DNA of 64,000 nt, from assembly GCF_047785965.1 (NCBI RefSeq), contig NZ_JBLOBF010000001.1:62001-126000 (forward strand). Direction: 5' to 3'. A program made the translations under genes and the position numbers. Below the pieces are notes generated by a model. It was not told the origin of the DNA, did not search any database, and worked only from the letters and a program-made list of their open reading frames with translations. Source of the DNA: Caldisericum exile_A. GTDB lineage: Bacteria; Caldisericota; Caldisericia; Caldisericales; Caldisericaceae. Numbering within the stretch: the first letter of the stretch is position 1; every line of letters starts with the position of its first letter. Shown here piece by piece: positions 15,650 to 24,447 of the stretch.

Positions 15650-16243
15650 ATGGACAAAAAACTTACAAACAAGCAGAAGAGGGTACTTGATGCATTAATC
15701 GAACTATTGAGTGAAGGAATTATGCCTACTTATCGAGATCTTCAAGAAAAACTTGGTTTACGCTCGATTGCAACTGTTTACGATTATGTTAAAAGACTTG
15801 AACGCCTTGGCTATGTGAAAACTGAGGGAAAGGCGCGTTCAATAAAAATTGTTGCTCCCGTGATGAATAAATTTCCACTTGTCGGTGCAGTACATGCTGG
15901 AGATCCAACTATTGCTGTTGAGGATATTCAAGGATTTCTTCCATTTCCTGTCGACCCAAGATTACATCCACATGCCTTTGTCCTTAAGGTCAAGGGGGAT
16001 AGTATGATTGAAGCTCATATTGAAGACGGAGATCTTGTAATTGTTGATCCTGATTCGCCTGTTTCAATTGGAGACATTTGTGTTGCCATTATTGGAGATG
16101 AAGCAACTGTTAAAAAAGTTGAAAAAATGAAAGATGGCTTATATCTTGTTCCTGCAAATCCAAAATATAAGCCAATCTTTATAACTCGAGATGTGAAAAT
16201 TATTGGAAAAGTTATAGGACTCTATAGGGGAATTTCTAAGTGA
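15650..16243 (+). CDS. lexA: LexA repressor
   Basis: SOS-response repressor that self-cleaves with RecA. From ATG 15650 (GAGGTGG 6 bases upstream) it has 197 aa; the longer frame starting at TTG 15605 is rejected since that TTG belongs to the -35 box. N-terminal winged helix: TYRDLQEKLGLRSIATVYDYVK (about 27-48). Cleavage site HAGD (Ala83-Gly84), catalytic Ser118 in KGDSMIEAHI and Lys155 in EATVKKVE. Divergent from the metallophosphoesterase; it overlaps by 8 bases the end of the convergent nuclease gene. Confidence 0.95.
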   Translation: MDKKLTNKQKRVLDALIELLSEGIMPTYRDLQEKLGLRSIATVYDYVKRLERLGYVKTEGKARSIKIVAPVMNKFPLVGAVHAGDPTIAVEDIQGFLPFPVDPRLHPHAFVLKVKGDSMIEAHIEDGDLVIVDPDSPVSIGDICVAIIGDEATVKKVEKMKDGLYLVPANPKYKPIFITRDVKIIGKVIGLYRGISK

Positions 16244-17045
16244 ATTTGCAGAATGAATAGTTTCTCATACTGCAGAATTTACAAAATTTTCTGTTCGTTG
16301 AAAGTTCTATCTTTCCTTGTTCAAATTTATTCAAAAAGGTGTTAATAAGATTTTTTATAACTTCAAGCGTCGTTTCTATCTCGCTTTTGGTATAACTTTC
16401 TGTGATGATTTTTCCATCTTCAAAGTACATTATGTGTGGATCGGCTTCAATACCAAGCGTGTCCTTCACTGCCTTATAATATAATGAAATTTGAAATGTG
16501 TCTCTTTCGAAATCATCTTTTCCTGTCTTATAATCGATTATTTTTATCTTGTTCCCGATTCTCAAAAGTACATCAAATCGGCCCCTTATAAAAGTTTGAT
16601 CCGTCAATTTGAATTTGAAGGGCTTTTCTGAGTATATAAATAAGTCTTTTAGAGATATATTGTTCTCTTCAACTATGGTTGAGAGAAGTACCGAAAAGTC
16701 TTCAAGGTATTTCCAAACAATATCAAGTGTAGACCTGTGGTCTTTGTTGACTTCTCTGAAAAAGACCTCATATATTTTGTTCTTAATATAAGTCTCAACA
16801 TTTTTGTTATTTAAATCAATTTCATCAAACAATCCTTCACTTGTGCTCTTAGCAAAATAGTTTAAAGTCTTATGTAGAAGCATTCCTGTATATGAAAGTT
16901 TTTCGAATTTAAAGTTTACTTTATACCCTTTAAGCTTCAATTCAAGTGCTTTTTCGCACTTTGATAACATTAATACATCAGAAACTGACAGTTCATAGAC
17001 TCTTCTTTGCAATAAAAATTTCTCCATTTTGTTGTTCTTTAACAT
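16236..17045 (-). CDS. PD-(D/E)XK (RecB/Cas4-like) nuclease with predicted Fe-S cluster
   Basis: Predicted DNA nuclease. The catalytic core is visible as His58 (GMLLHKTLNYF), Asp158 (RGRFDVLLRI) and IIDYKTGK with Asp171 and Lys173, followed by the motif QISLYYKAVK. Cys30 near the N-terminus plus Cys255, Cys258 and Cys266 at the C-terminus form the spacing used by Cas4 and AddB to bind a 4Fe-4S cluster. 269 aa is close to Cas4-like exonucleases, but no cas gene or CRISPR is nearby. The start (GTG/ATG at 17045, or ATG 17027) lies within the preceding ATPase gene, so the two are coupled. I infer it acts with that ATPase on DNA. Confidence 0.82.
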   Translation of the reverse strand: MLKNNKMEKFLLQRRVYELSVSDVLMLSKCEKALELKLKGYKVNFKFEKLSYTGMLLHKTLNYFAKSTSEGLFDEIDLNNKNVETYIKNKIYEVFFREVNKDHRSTLDIVWKYLEDFSVLLSTIVEENNISLKDLFIYSEKPFKFKLTDQTFIRGRFDVLLRIGNKIKIIDYKTGKDDFERDTFQISLYYKAVKDTLGIEADPHIMYFEDGKIITESYTKSEIETTLEVIKNLINTFLNKFEQGKIELSTNRKFCKFCSMRNYSFCKFT

Positions 17046-18951
17046 AAAGACTTTCTATCATCTTAAGTTTTTGGACAACTTCTGGTATAAGGTGTGCATA
17101 TTTTTTATCCATATATTTTGACAATCTTGCAATATTTATTTTTCCTTCAATAAAATCACTTTTTATCTTTGAAACAATTTCTTCAACAATATTATTTGCT
17201 TCCCCAGTATATTTTTCTTTTGTTTGTTTCTTCATCGTGAGAGGCGCTATAACTTTTCCTTTTTTAGGGATTTCTCCCAAAAATTGTTTAAGTAATTCTT
17301 TTGCAAAATCTGAAACCTCTTTAGTATCTAACTCCAAATCTCCTGATTCTGTAAGACTTATGAGTTTTTGAACTGCCATTAATTTTTTCCCTTCTTCGAA
17401 ATTGTAGTATCTTATTGAAATATCGTTTTGTTTTATCAACTCCATTGATTTTGTTCCAGATCTAAGCTGCATCTTTTCATCTCTTATAAAGATTGCTCTG
17501 CTAAGCTTCCTCTTTTTTAATGAACTTGCGAGTTTTCTTACAGTTGAATAATAGTTTTTGGAGTTATCAATGCCAACTGACATATCATTTACTTGTATAA
17601 CAAGTTTCTTTCCACGAGGGTAAAGATTAATTCCACCCAATAAAGTTACAAGTAACTCACCAAAAGCTTCTTCAAAGTCATCCTTATTGTATATTTGTGA
17701 TTTAAGAATATTTTCAAACTCGTTTTTTAGGCTCCTTTTCTCTATTATCTTGCCCTCAAGGATTTCATCTGCAAGCTCGATTACTTTCCTTGGTGATTTC
17801 AGTTTATGTTCTTTTATTTTTGAAAGTATATCTTCTTTATTAAATGGGAAATAAGGATCGTTAATTTGTTCTCCCAATTTCGAAAAGTAGTAAGCGTTTC
17901 TCTTTTTTATTATTTCCAGTCCTTCTTCTGCTCTCATTCCCTCAAGGGATGCAACATTTGCAAATCTATCTTTAAGATGTTCTGGTAAAAATGAATTCCA
18001 TTTTCTGAAAACAGCCGTTTGTGCACTTAAAAGTAGAAGTACATTTTTTGTATTTGAAACAAGTCTGTAAAGATCTTCAAGGAAATTGATTATCCCTTTT
18101 TCATCAAGGTGTTGATCAAAATGCTCTATTTGGTCGATTGAAAGAAGTATTGGGAATGGTGATACAAGAAAAATTGATTGAATAATTTCAAAAGCAATGT
18201 CTTCATTTACTACAAATCCTGATGTAAGATTTAGTGTTTTTGCATCTTCATTAGTTAGGCTTCCTTCATTTACAAGATCTCTCAACAGAGGATATTTTTC
18301 TTCATCAATAAGTGCTTCAATTATTGCTTTAAGGTATTTTTTGCCTATGGTATAATTACTTTCAGCTTTAATGTATTTTAAGGTTTCTTCTGAGATAACT
18401 TTTACAAGTCTATTTTGGGCATCTTTTGGCAATGACATAAAGTTCTCATAGAAAACTGCAGGAAGGAGTGTTTTCTTGGGCTTTTTTATCTCTCTTAGAA
18501 GTACCTGTATTTTTGGTTCTTCTTGTGAATTGTAGTCTTTCAATCCGATGTGAATTATTTCTCCTCTTATATGATTTATGGGTTTAGCTTTTAGTTCAGA
18601 ATGCTTTCGCTCAAAACTTTCAAAGATACTTCGTAAAAGCGATGAATATGTTGAATCAATTTTTACGATAAGTGGGTTGTATAGAGCAAAGAGAAATCTT
18701 TCAGTTTCTGCATGTCTATAGATCCTTGCAAGAAGATGCGATTTTCCGGAGCCTGGTTCTCCTTGTAAGATTAAAATATCTGGTTTTTTAGATTCTTTTA
18801 CTTCCTTTAGTTCTTCTATAACTTTGTCAAATGCAGTTTTATTTATGGTTTCAACGTCAATAATATCGTTACTGAAGGGGTCTTTTATAATATTTTCTTT
18901 AAAAGGATGAAGGCTTTTAAACTTCTCTATTAATACTCTCTTTTCATCCAT
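16993..18951 (-). CDS. AAA+ ATPase (ORC/STAND-like), unassigned family
   Basis: Large P-loop ATPase, family not recognised. Walker A is GEPGSGKS (64-71); a Walker-B-like LLSIDQIEHF has Asp273 and Glu276; sensor 1 is probably LLLLSAQT near Ser309; SPRKVIELADEI (386-397) resembles the sensor-2 region of ORC/Cdc6- and STAND-type ATPases. Residues about 420-540 form an alpha/beta segment (KKLVIQVNDMSVGID, SRAIFIRDEKMQL) that could be a nuclease-like or ligand-binding fold. The C-terminus (about 575-650) looks like a winged helix. No membrane helix. It overlaps both neighbours. Possible roles are DNA repair or defence; unproven. Confidence 0.75.
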   Translation of the reverse strand: MDEKRVLIEKFKSLHPFKENIIKDPFSNDIIDVETINKTAFDKVIEELKEVKESKKPDILILQGEPGSGKSHLLARIYRHAETERFLFALYNPLIVKIDSTYSSLLRSIFESFERKHSELKAKPINHIRGEIIHIGLKDYNSQEEPKIQVLLREIKKPKKTLLPAVFYENFMSLPKDAQNRLVKVISEETLKYIKAESNYTIGKKYLKAIIEALIDEEKYPLLRDLVNEGSLTNEDAKTLNLTSGFVVNEDIAFEIIQSIFLVSPFPILLSIDQIEHFDQHLDEKGIINFLEDLYRLVSNTKNVLLLLSAQTAVFRKWNSFLPEHLKDRFANVASLEGMRAEEGLEIIKKRNAYYFSKLGEQINDPYFPFNKEDILSKIKEHKLKSPRKVIELADEILEGKIIEKRSLKNEFENILKSQIYNKDDFEEAFGELLVTLLGGINLYPRGKKLVIQVNDMSVGIDNSKNYYSTVRKLASSLKKRKLSRAIFIRDEKMQLRSGTKSMELIKQNDISIRYYNFEEGKKLMAVQKLISLTESGDLELDTKEVSDFAKELLKQFLGEIPKKGKVIAPLTMKKQTKEKYTGEANNIVEEIVSKIKSDFIEGKINIARLSKYMDKKYAHLIPEVVQKLKMIESLYVKEQQNGEIFIAKKSL

Positions 18952-19595
18952 GTTATAAAGTAAAAAGTTCTCCCCTCAAACTTTATTCCTCTATTTGTAT
19001 CAGGAAAATCTTTTGGATTGTCTATGGTCTGGAGATAAATAATTTCTTTACTATCGAGATCTAAAAGGATTTTGTCAATATCTTCATCTGAAATATTAAA
19101 TTGTTTTTTAACTTCGTCTTTAAAAACAGGAATTGGTACAGAGTCACCAAAATTATAAATTGCATTCAGGTTATCATATATCATCCTCAATGTATCAACA
19201 TCAACTTCGTCTACTTTTACGTGATCTGGCTCTTTTAGATAAATAAAGACATCATTAATATAATCATAGGCTCGATCAATTTCGTTTTTAAGTTGCGAAA
19301 TGAGCCCTTTTAGTTCGTCAATTGCTTTCTCGACCTTATTTTTGAATTCTATAAAATCCTTTAACTTTACAAATTCCTCTTGAGAAACTGCTGTTTTAGC
19401 ATGAAGTTCTTGCAATTTTTCTTTTGCATAGAGTCTCTTTTTCTTTTCGACTACTTTGCCTTCATCTATAAGTGTTTTAACAAGTGACTCAACTATATCT
19501 TTTTCCTTTGTCTTTTTTTTGTAGATTTCACTTCTTGTGATTCCATTATTTCCGCTATCAATAATTATTTTCAAAATCCCTTCTTTTGTAAACAC
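18930..19595 (-). CDS. Winged-helix/coiled-coil protein, unknown function
   Basis: Not a recognised family. Residues 1-60 look like a winged helix (KEGILKIIIDSGNNGITRSE, then ESLVKTLIDEGKVVEKKKR), residues about 75-115 form a coiled coil (LKDFIEFKNKVEKAIDELKG), and residues about 145-221 a second winged-helix-like unit ending GIKFEGRTFYFITWMKREY. It starts at GTG 19595, 6 bases after AGGAGG, and its end overlaps the ATPase start by 22 bases. A plausible DNA-binding adaptor for the ATPase and nuclease (inference). Confidence 0.72.
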   Translation of the reverse strand: MFTKEGILKIIIDSGNNGITRSEIYKKKTKEKDIVESLVKTLIDEGKVVEKKKRLYAKEKLQELHAKTAVSQEEFVKLKDFIEFKNKVEKAIDELKGLISQLKNEIDRAYDYINDVFIYLKEPDHVKVDEVDVDTLRMIYDNLNAIYNFGDSVPIPVFKDEVKKQFNISDEDIDKILLDLDSKEIIYLQTIDNPKDFPDTNRGIKFEGRTFYFITWMKREY

Positions 19596-19604
19596 ACGAT
19601 CCTC

Positions 19605-20117
19605 CTAAATAATTGTTATTTTTAAAACATTTTCAAAGTGTTTCTTCATGTATATTTCGTCTTCCTCGGTTATTCCTTTTGTTCCTTTCCAAGGTATTAC
19701 CACCTTGTAACCTCTTAAAACTGCATCAGATGCCGTGTAATGCACACATATATTTGTTGCAATGCCAACAATGTAAACTTCGTTAACGTTTAACTTCTTA
19801 AGTGTTTCTTCGAGGTCTGTCTTGAAAAACCCAGAGTAAGTTTTCTTTTTTATAATAATGTCTTCTTTATCAGGCTTTAATTCATCAACTACTTCTGCAC
19901 CAACTGTTCCTTCAACGCAGTGTTTAGGCCAAATTTCAAATTCTTTATCAAACGTGTCATGGGAATCTACAAGATAAATTATAGGCAATTTTTCTTGTTT
20001 AAACTGTGTTTTTAAATCTTGAATATAAGGAATAATTTCCTTTGCTCCGTTTATTTTTAAAGCTCCCCAATCATACACAAAGTCTTTAAGCATATCAACT
20101 ATAATTAGTGCCTTCAT
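19605..20117 (-). CDS. pncA: Nicotinamidase (isochorismatase family)
   Basis: Hydrolyses nicotinamide to nicotinate for NAD salvage. Catalytic triad is visible: Asp8 (IIVDMLKDF), a Lys in the IIKKKTYSGF block (about 90-92) and Cys124 (GIATNICVHYTA). Metal ligands are likely Asp51, His53 and His66 (VDSHDTF, WPKHCVEGT). 170 aa is typical for archaeal-type PncA. ATG 20117 overlaps the bcp stop by 4 bases, and the next gene starts 9 bases after its stop, so it shares an operon with both. NAD is also the cofactor of LigA encoded nearby, a loose link only. Confidence 0.88.
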   Translation of the reverse strand: MKALIIVDMLKDFVYDWGALKINGAKEIIPYIQDLKTQFKQEKLPIIYLVDSHDTFDKEFEIWPKHCVEGTVGAEVVDELKPDKEDIIIKKKTYSGFFKTDLEETLKKLNVNEVYIVGIATNICVHYTASDAVLRGYKVVIPWKGTKGITEEDEIYMKKHFENVLKITII

Positions 20118-20587
20118 TTTAAACCTCTTAATTTTTTAACCTCTTCAATCACTTCCTTAACATGGTTAGGAACTTTTACTTTCCTCATAATCTTTTTTAT
20201 TACACCGTTCTCATCAATTATGAAAGTAGAGCGTTCTATTCCCATATATTTTTTCCCATACATACTCTTCTCTTTATAAACCCCGTATTCGGTTGAAACT
20301 TTGAATCCTTCGTCGGAGAGTAGAACAAAAGGAAGATTTTCTTTCTCTTTAAACTTTTTTATCGTAAGAACTTTGTCTCCACTTATACCAATTACTTCTC
20401 CGTTTAATTTCTTAATCTCCTCATAGTGGTCTCTAAAGTCCTGTGCCTCTTTTGTACAGCCAGATGTAAGAGCCTTTGGATAGAAATATAATATTACAAT
20501 TTTTCCTCTAAAATCGCTAAGTCTTACTAAATTTCCTTCTGCATCTTTTAATTCAAAATCTGGAGCAATTTTTCCTTCTTCAACCAT
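20114..20587 (-). CDS. bcp: Thioredoxin-dependent peroxiredoxin (Bcp/PrxQ type)
   Basis: Thiol peroxidase reducing H2O2 and organic peroxides. Peroxidatic Cys44 sits in FYPKALTSGCTKEAQDFRD, with the conserved Pro/Thr-x-x-Cys arrangement. The position five residues on, which in many Bcp enzymes is the resolving Cys, is Gln49, so this is a 1-Cys-like version. Residues ERSTFIIDENGVIKKI match the family's C-terminal half. 157 aa, normal. A GGAGG precedes ATG 20587. Confidence 0.93.
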   Translation of the reverse strand: MVEEGKIAPDFELKDAEGNLVRLSDFRGKIVILYFYPKALTSGCTKEAQDFRDHYEEIKKLNGEVIGISGDKVLTIKKFKEKENLPFVLLSDEGFKVSTEYGVYKEKSMYGKKYMGIERSTFIIDENGVIKKIMRKVKVPNHVKEVIEEVKKLRGLK

Positions 20588-20607
20588 TTAATCCTCCTTT
20601 CAATATA

Positions 20608-21558
20608 TTATACTTTAAAGTCTTCAAATGCAATAATGTTTTGAATAGTCTTTGCGTATTTTATTGCATTGATAATGGCATTTTCTAAAACATTTTCGAA
20701 TAAGACCCCAAGTGTTAGTAAATCTTCAAATTCAATTTCATTAGTTGAAAGGGTGAAGATTGTGTCACCATCAAAGATTGTATGGGATGGTTTTATTCTT
20801 CTTGCAATTGCATCATGAGAAATGATAGCAAGTCTTTTTAATTTTGATTTTGATAATTTGACATTTGTTGCAATTACACCTATTGTTGTATTCTTAAATG
20901 GTACTTCATTAGTTTGAGTCTTCAGAATAAACTCTTCAGTGTTTATAAATCCATTTTTGCCATTGTTTAGTGCACCAGCTATGATTTTGTTATCAAAGTC
21001 ATAGATATCTCCAAGTGCATTTACTACAACAAGAGCACCAACTACAATATCTCCGATTTTTATGCTTTCAGTTCCCAATCCACCCTTCATTGCAAAATTC
21101 ATGCCTCTTATTTTACCAACTGTTGCACCCACACCTGCACCAACATTACCATTTGCATTGAAGTTATCCGTCGCGTTTTTTGCTGCCATATAACCTGCTT
21201 GAATATCTGGGTAAACAGGTTTTCCTATGGCAAGGTCAAAAATTATTGCACCGCTTACTATTGGAACCTTTTTTACTCCTGTATCAAAACCGATATTTCT
21301 CTCTTCAAGGTATCTTGAAACTCCACTTGCACCTTCAAGACCCATTGCACTTCCGCCTCCAATATAAATAGCATTAACATACTCAACGAGGTTTTCGGGT
21401 TTTAAAAGGTCTGTTTCGCGAGTGCCGGGGGCACCCCCCCTTACGTCCACACCGGAAGATGCCCCTTTCTCTATAATTATTGTAGTTGCCCCTGTCAGAT
21501 TTTCCAAGTCTTCGTAATTACCAACAAGAACTCCTTTAACATCGGTAATACTTCCCAT
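20608..21558 (-). CDS. P1-family (S58, DmpA-like) aminopeptidase
   Basis: Self-processing N-terminal nucleophile hydrolase that releases N-terminal residues from short peptides. The family blocks are ITDVKGVLVGNYED, GVDVRGGAPGTRETDLL, YIGGGSAMGLEGASGV and the processing site GGLGTES, where the Thr would become the new N-terminal nucleophile. I take ATG 21558 (316 aa), 6 bases after GGAGG and overlapping the transporter stop (ATGA); the longer ATG at 21570 would sit on the ribosome site. Coupling with an oligopeptide transporter fits peptide use as nutrient. Confidence 0.9.
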   Translation of the reverse strand: MGSITDVKGVLVGNYEDLENLTGATTIIIEKGASSGVDVRGGAPGTRETDLLKPENLVEYVNAIYIGGGSAMGLEGASGVSRYLEERNIGFDTGVKKVPIVSGAIIFDLAIGKPVYPDIQAGYMAAKNATDNFNANGNVGAGVGATVGKIRGMNFAMKGGLGTESIKIGDIVVGALVVVNALGDIYDFDNKIIAGALNNGKNGFINTEEFILKTQTNEVPFKNTTIGVIATNVKLSKSKLKRLAIISHDAIARRIKPSHTIFDGDTIFTLSTNEIEFEDLLTLGVLFENVLENAIINAIKYAKTIQNIIAFEDFKV

Positions 21559-23129
21559 CACGGCCTCCATATAAACTTAATAATGGCAACAATTGTACCT
21601 GCAAAACCTTCGCCACCTAAAAGTCCAGAAGAAATAAGTGTAAAGTTTTCGCTTTGTTTTGGAAAGAACTTATCAATTACAACTCTCAAAACACTTCCAA
21701 GAAATGCGGTAAGAGAAATAATAAACGGAAGATACACCCCAATGCCAAGTATCATTGTTGGGATGTTAAAGAAATAGAGGGCAAAGCCTGTTATGAGACC
21801 AAACATGAAACTTCTTGGATTGGAAAGTCCTTGTACCATCTGGGAAACCGCATATGCCTGTGGTGCAACAAGAAATGTTCCTGGTCCTACCTTTCCATAC
21901 GCAAAGTGGAGAATAAACATTGCTATTGTTCCAAACACTGCTCCCACTATGGCACCAACAAGTTCTGATATAATTTGTGCTTTTGGATTTGTTCCAATAA
22001 TTGACCCTGCTTTAAAATCCTGAAGGTTATCACCTGCAACACCACTTGCAACAGCAACAATTGCAACGATAGCAAAGAGAGGAAGGTAAGAAAGAGAATT
22101 ACCACCAATTACAAGTTTTACAAAGAGAAGGATTATTATTCCAAAAATTTCCATTGGCACAATGCCTGTTGCCCCGTCAGTGTAGGCAGCCATTACAACT
22201 GATAGTGCTGCGCCAACAAGCGTTAATAAACTTGCAATAATTCCGAGTTTGAGGAATATAAGTTCAATTCCAAGAATAGATAAAAGTACAACAGAGATAA
22301 TCTTGTAGGATATGTTCAGTTTGCTGAATGCATTTTTGAAAATACTCAAAATTTTAGGTGTTATATCTTTTATTAGGAGAGCAATACCGCCGCCTATAAT
22401 AAGCCCAATGCCCAAATTGTTTTTGAAAGTTATAGCGGCATTTATCCCTTGAAGTGCCGAGGAAAGGAAAATAGGGATAAGAATATTTCCAATAATGCTT
22501 CCTATGAACCATACCCCCATATAGATAATTCCGATAATATAACCAATGCCAAATGCCATTGGTGACATAAATAATCCGATTCCGTAATTTTCAAGACCTC
22601 TGAAAATAATTGCTTTTGGAATTTTCGAAAATCCATCTCTTAGAAAGGTAAAAATTGCTGAAGCACTAAGTGATGAAAATACTATTTTTGATTTTTTTCC
22701 TCCCTCATCGCCTGCAATAAGTGTTTGTGCAGTTGCAACCCCTACAGGGAAAGGTAAATTCGACTTTTCAATAAAAAATTCTCTAATGAGTGCAACCATA
22801 AAAACTCCAATTACTGAGCCTATTAGGGATACAAGGAACACATAGGTGAAACTTATCTTTGTTTGTTCGTTAATCATCCAGATACCAGGAATTGTAAAGG
22901 CAATACCACCTGCAACCATTGCACCTGCTGACATCCCTGTATGTGCTACGTTTATCTCCTTTAAATTTGTGTTTTTTAAGGCCTTTAAAATGGCCATTGA
23001 TAAGATAGCAACAAAAATGGTAGGCCAAGGTAATGCACCAATTCGAAGTGCAACGTAGATAGAACTCATAGAGATTACAGCACTTCCTAATGCTGCTAAA
23101 ATAATAGTCCTCAGTTTTAACTCTTGCAT
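21558..23129 (-). CDS. OPT-family oligopeptide transporter
   Basis: Polytopic membrane protein (523 aa, about 13-14 hydrophobic helices) of the OPT superfamily (PF03169), which imports oligopeptides or metal chelates. Recognised by LPWPTIFVAILSMAIL, NVAHTGMSAGAMVAGGIAFTIPG style blocks (e.g. AHTGMSAGAMVAGGIA), FPVGVATAQTLIAGDEGG and DNLQDFKAGSIIGTNPKAQ. GGAGGAAG precedes ATG 23129. It is the first gene of the run that continues with the P1 peptidase, bcp and pncA. Confidence 0.92.
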   Translation of the reverse strand: MQELKLRTIILAALGSAVISMSSIYVALRIGALPWPTIFVAILSMAILKALKNTNLKEINVAHTGMSAGAMVAGGIAFTIPGIWMINEQTKISFTYVFLVSLIGSVIGVFMVALIREFFIEKSNLPFPVGVATAQTLIAGDEGGKKSKIVFSSLSASAIFTFLRDGFSKIPKAIIFRGLENYGIGLFMSPMAFGIGYIIGIIYMGVWFIGSIIGNILIPIFLSSALQGINAAITFKNNLGIGLIIGGGIALLIKDITPKILSIFKNAFSKLNISYKIISVVLLSILGIELIFLKLGIIASLLTLVGAALSVVMAAYTDGATGIVPMEIFGIIILLFVKLVIGGNSLSYLPLFAIVAIVAVASGVAGDNLQDFKAGSIIGTNPKAQIISELVGAIVGAVFGTIAMFILHFAYGKVGPGTFLVAPQAYAVSQMVQGLSNPRSFMFGLITGFALYFFNIPTMILGIGVYLPFIISLTAFLGSVLRVVIDKFFPKQSENFTLISSGLLGGEGFAGTIVAIIKFIWRP

Positions 23130-23230
23130 TAAAACTTCCTCCGTCCAAATTGTTTTTTTTCACATAAACCCGCCATATTATAATAAAAATCATATAAATC
23201 CTTATGTTATCAAGGAATTAAGTTTATATC

Positions 23231-23258
23231 TTGACTAAAAAGGAAATTCACATAAAAT
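23231..23258 (+). promoter_or_regulatory. Promoter of the propeller-like gene, leaderless geometry
   Basis: TTGACT (23231-23236), 16-base spacer, TAAAAT (23253-23258), six bases, then ATG 23265. No Shine-Dalgarno. Confidence 0.65.
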
Positions 23259-23264
23259 TGAAGC

Positions 23265-24434
23265 ATGAAGAACAAAAATAGAGTAAATATTAAGAAGATT
23301 TCTAAATTGCAACTTTTAGTTGCCGTTTCAATTATTTTAGTTTTGGTATTTGCAGGTTTAATAATCTATAGGCTTTTTTTCATTAAACAAATCGTATTTA
23401 ATGAAAAAACTTTAAAAACTCTTCAAGAACCTCCTACTGCTGCTACTTCTTATCAGAATGGAATTCTTGTGGGAAATACTCAGGGATACGTAGCCCTAAT
23501 TGACAACGAGGGTAATACGAAATTTTCAAAAAAAATTGATAGTAAAATTTTTGGATTTGTTGTAAATCCTTCTGATGGTTCTATTTACGTTGCAGGAGTT
23601 AAATTCCACGTATTGGGTAAAGATTTTAAGGAGATTTATAGTTTGGGTTTTGATAACTATATCCCAAGGGATCCATTTGTTACATTTCTAAATAATGGCA
23701 ATGTAAAATTGCTCTTTCAATCTCTGAAAGATCTTTCTTATATGATTATAACTATTGATAAAACAGGAAAAGTTCTTACAAAAGATGTTGTTCCTGACAT
23801 GGGGCAAAATTCTCAAATCTCAATTGATTCCTCTGGTAATGCAGTTTTTGTTCTTGAAAGTGGAGATATTTATCTTCTTGACGGTTCAAGAATTGCAGCA
23901 AAAGCATCAATTACTGAAAAACAAACAAGTTCAATTGGTAATGTCTTTGGATATTTTGTGGATGGAAACATTGTTGCAGGATATAAAACATTATTAATTA
24001 ATCAGACTCAAAATAGTGGAAATAATTCGAGCCTTCCTGTATATTTCTATAATAGTTCTCTTTCCATGCTTGCAAAAACGAATTTTGATTCAAGTATACA
24101 TAATATTTTTATTAGTAAAAATAAAGTAGTTTTTTCTACGGGATCCGGTTTTTACTTTTATGACACAAGAGGCAAACTTTTAAATAGCATACAAAAAGTG
24201 GATTTTACTCCTTTTGAGTATCTTGAAGGCTCGCAAATACATGCATATGTTTACAAAAATGTAAACCAGCAAGGGACAGTGTTTTATCTAGTAGTGGTAA
24301 AGGATTCACAAGACCGAGAAATAGGGCGATTCATAAAGGCCTTTTCGATAGATAATCCCATCTTTGTAGTCTCTTCGAATTCTCAAAATGTTTATATAAT
24401 TGAGGGGGTGGATATAAAGCTGCTCACAAGATAG
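23265..24434 (+). CDS. Membrane-anchored beta-propeller-like protein, unknown function
   Basis: Family not recognised. A basic N-terminus precedes one anchor helix (about residues 17-38, LLVAVSIILVLVFAGLIIY), and the rest (about 345 aa) is an extracytoplasmic series of short beta-rich repeats such as GYVALIDNEGNTKFSK, GSIYVAGVKFHVLGKDFKEI, GNAVFVLESGDIYLLDGS and GSGFYFYDTRGKLLNSI, like PQQ/WD propeller blades. No catalytic motif is visible. It lies 13 bases before ligA and is probably co-transcribed, without an obvious functional link. Confidence 0.72.
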   Translation: MKNKNRVNIKKISKLQLLVAVSIILVLVFAGLIIYRLFFIKQIVFNEKTLKTLQEPPTAATSYQNGILVGNTQGYVALIDNEGNTKFSKKIDSKIFGFVVNPSDGSIYVAGVKFHVLGKDFKEIYSLGFDNYIPRDPFVTFLNNGNVKLLFQSLKDLSYMIITIDKTGKVLTKDVVPDMGQNSQISIDSSGNAVFVLESGDIYLLDGSRIAAKASITEKQTSSIGNVFGYFVDGNIVAGYKTLLINQTQNSGNNSSLPVYFYNSSLSMLAKTNFDSSIHNIFISKNKVVFSTGSGFYFYDTRGKLLNSIQKVDFTPFEYLEGSQIHAYVYKNVNQQGTVFYLVVVKDSQDREIGRFIKAFSIDNPIFVVSSNSQNVYIIEGVDIKLLTR

Positions 24435-24447
24435 GAGGTGGGTGTAA

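Noticed and set aside
16236..17045. Cas4 gene
   Set aside because: Fe-S nuclease signature fits, but no CRISPR array or other cas genes are present; called Cas4-like only.
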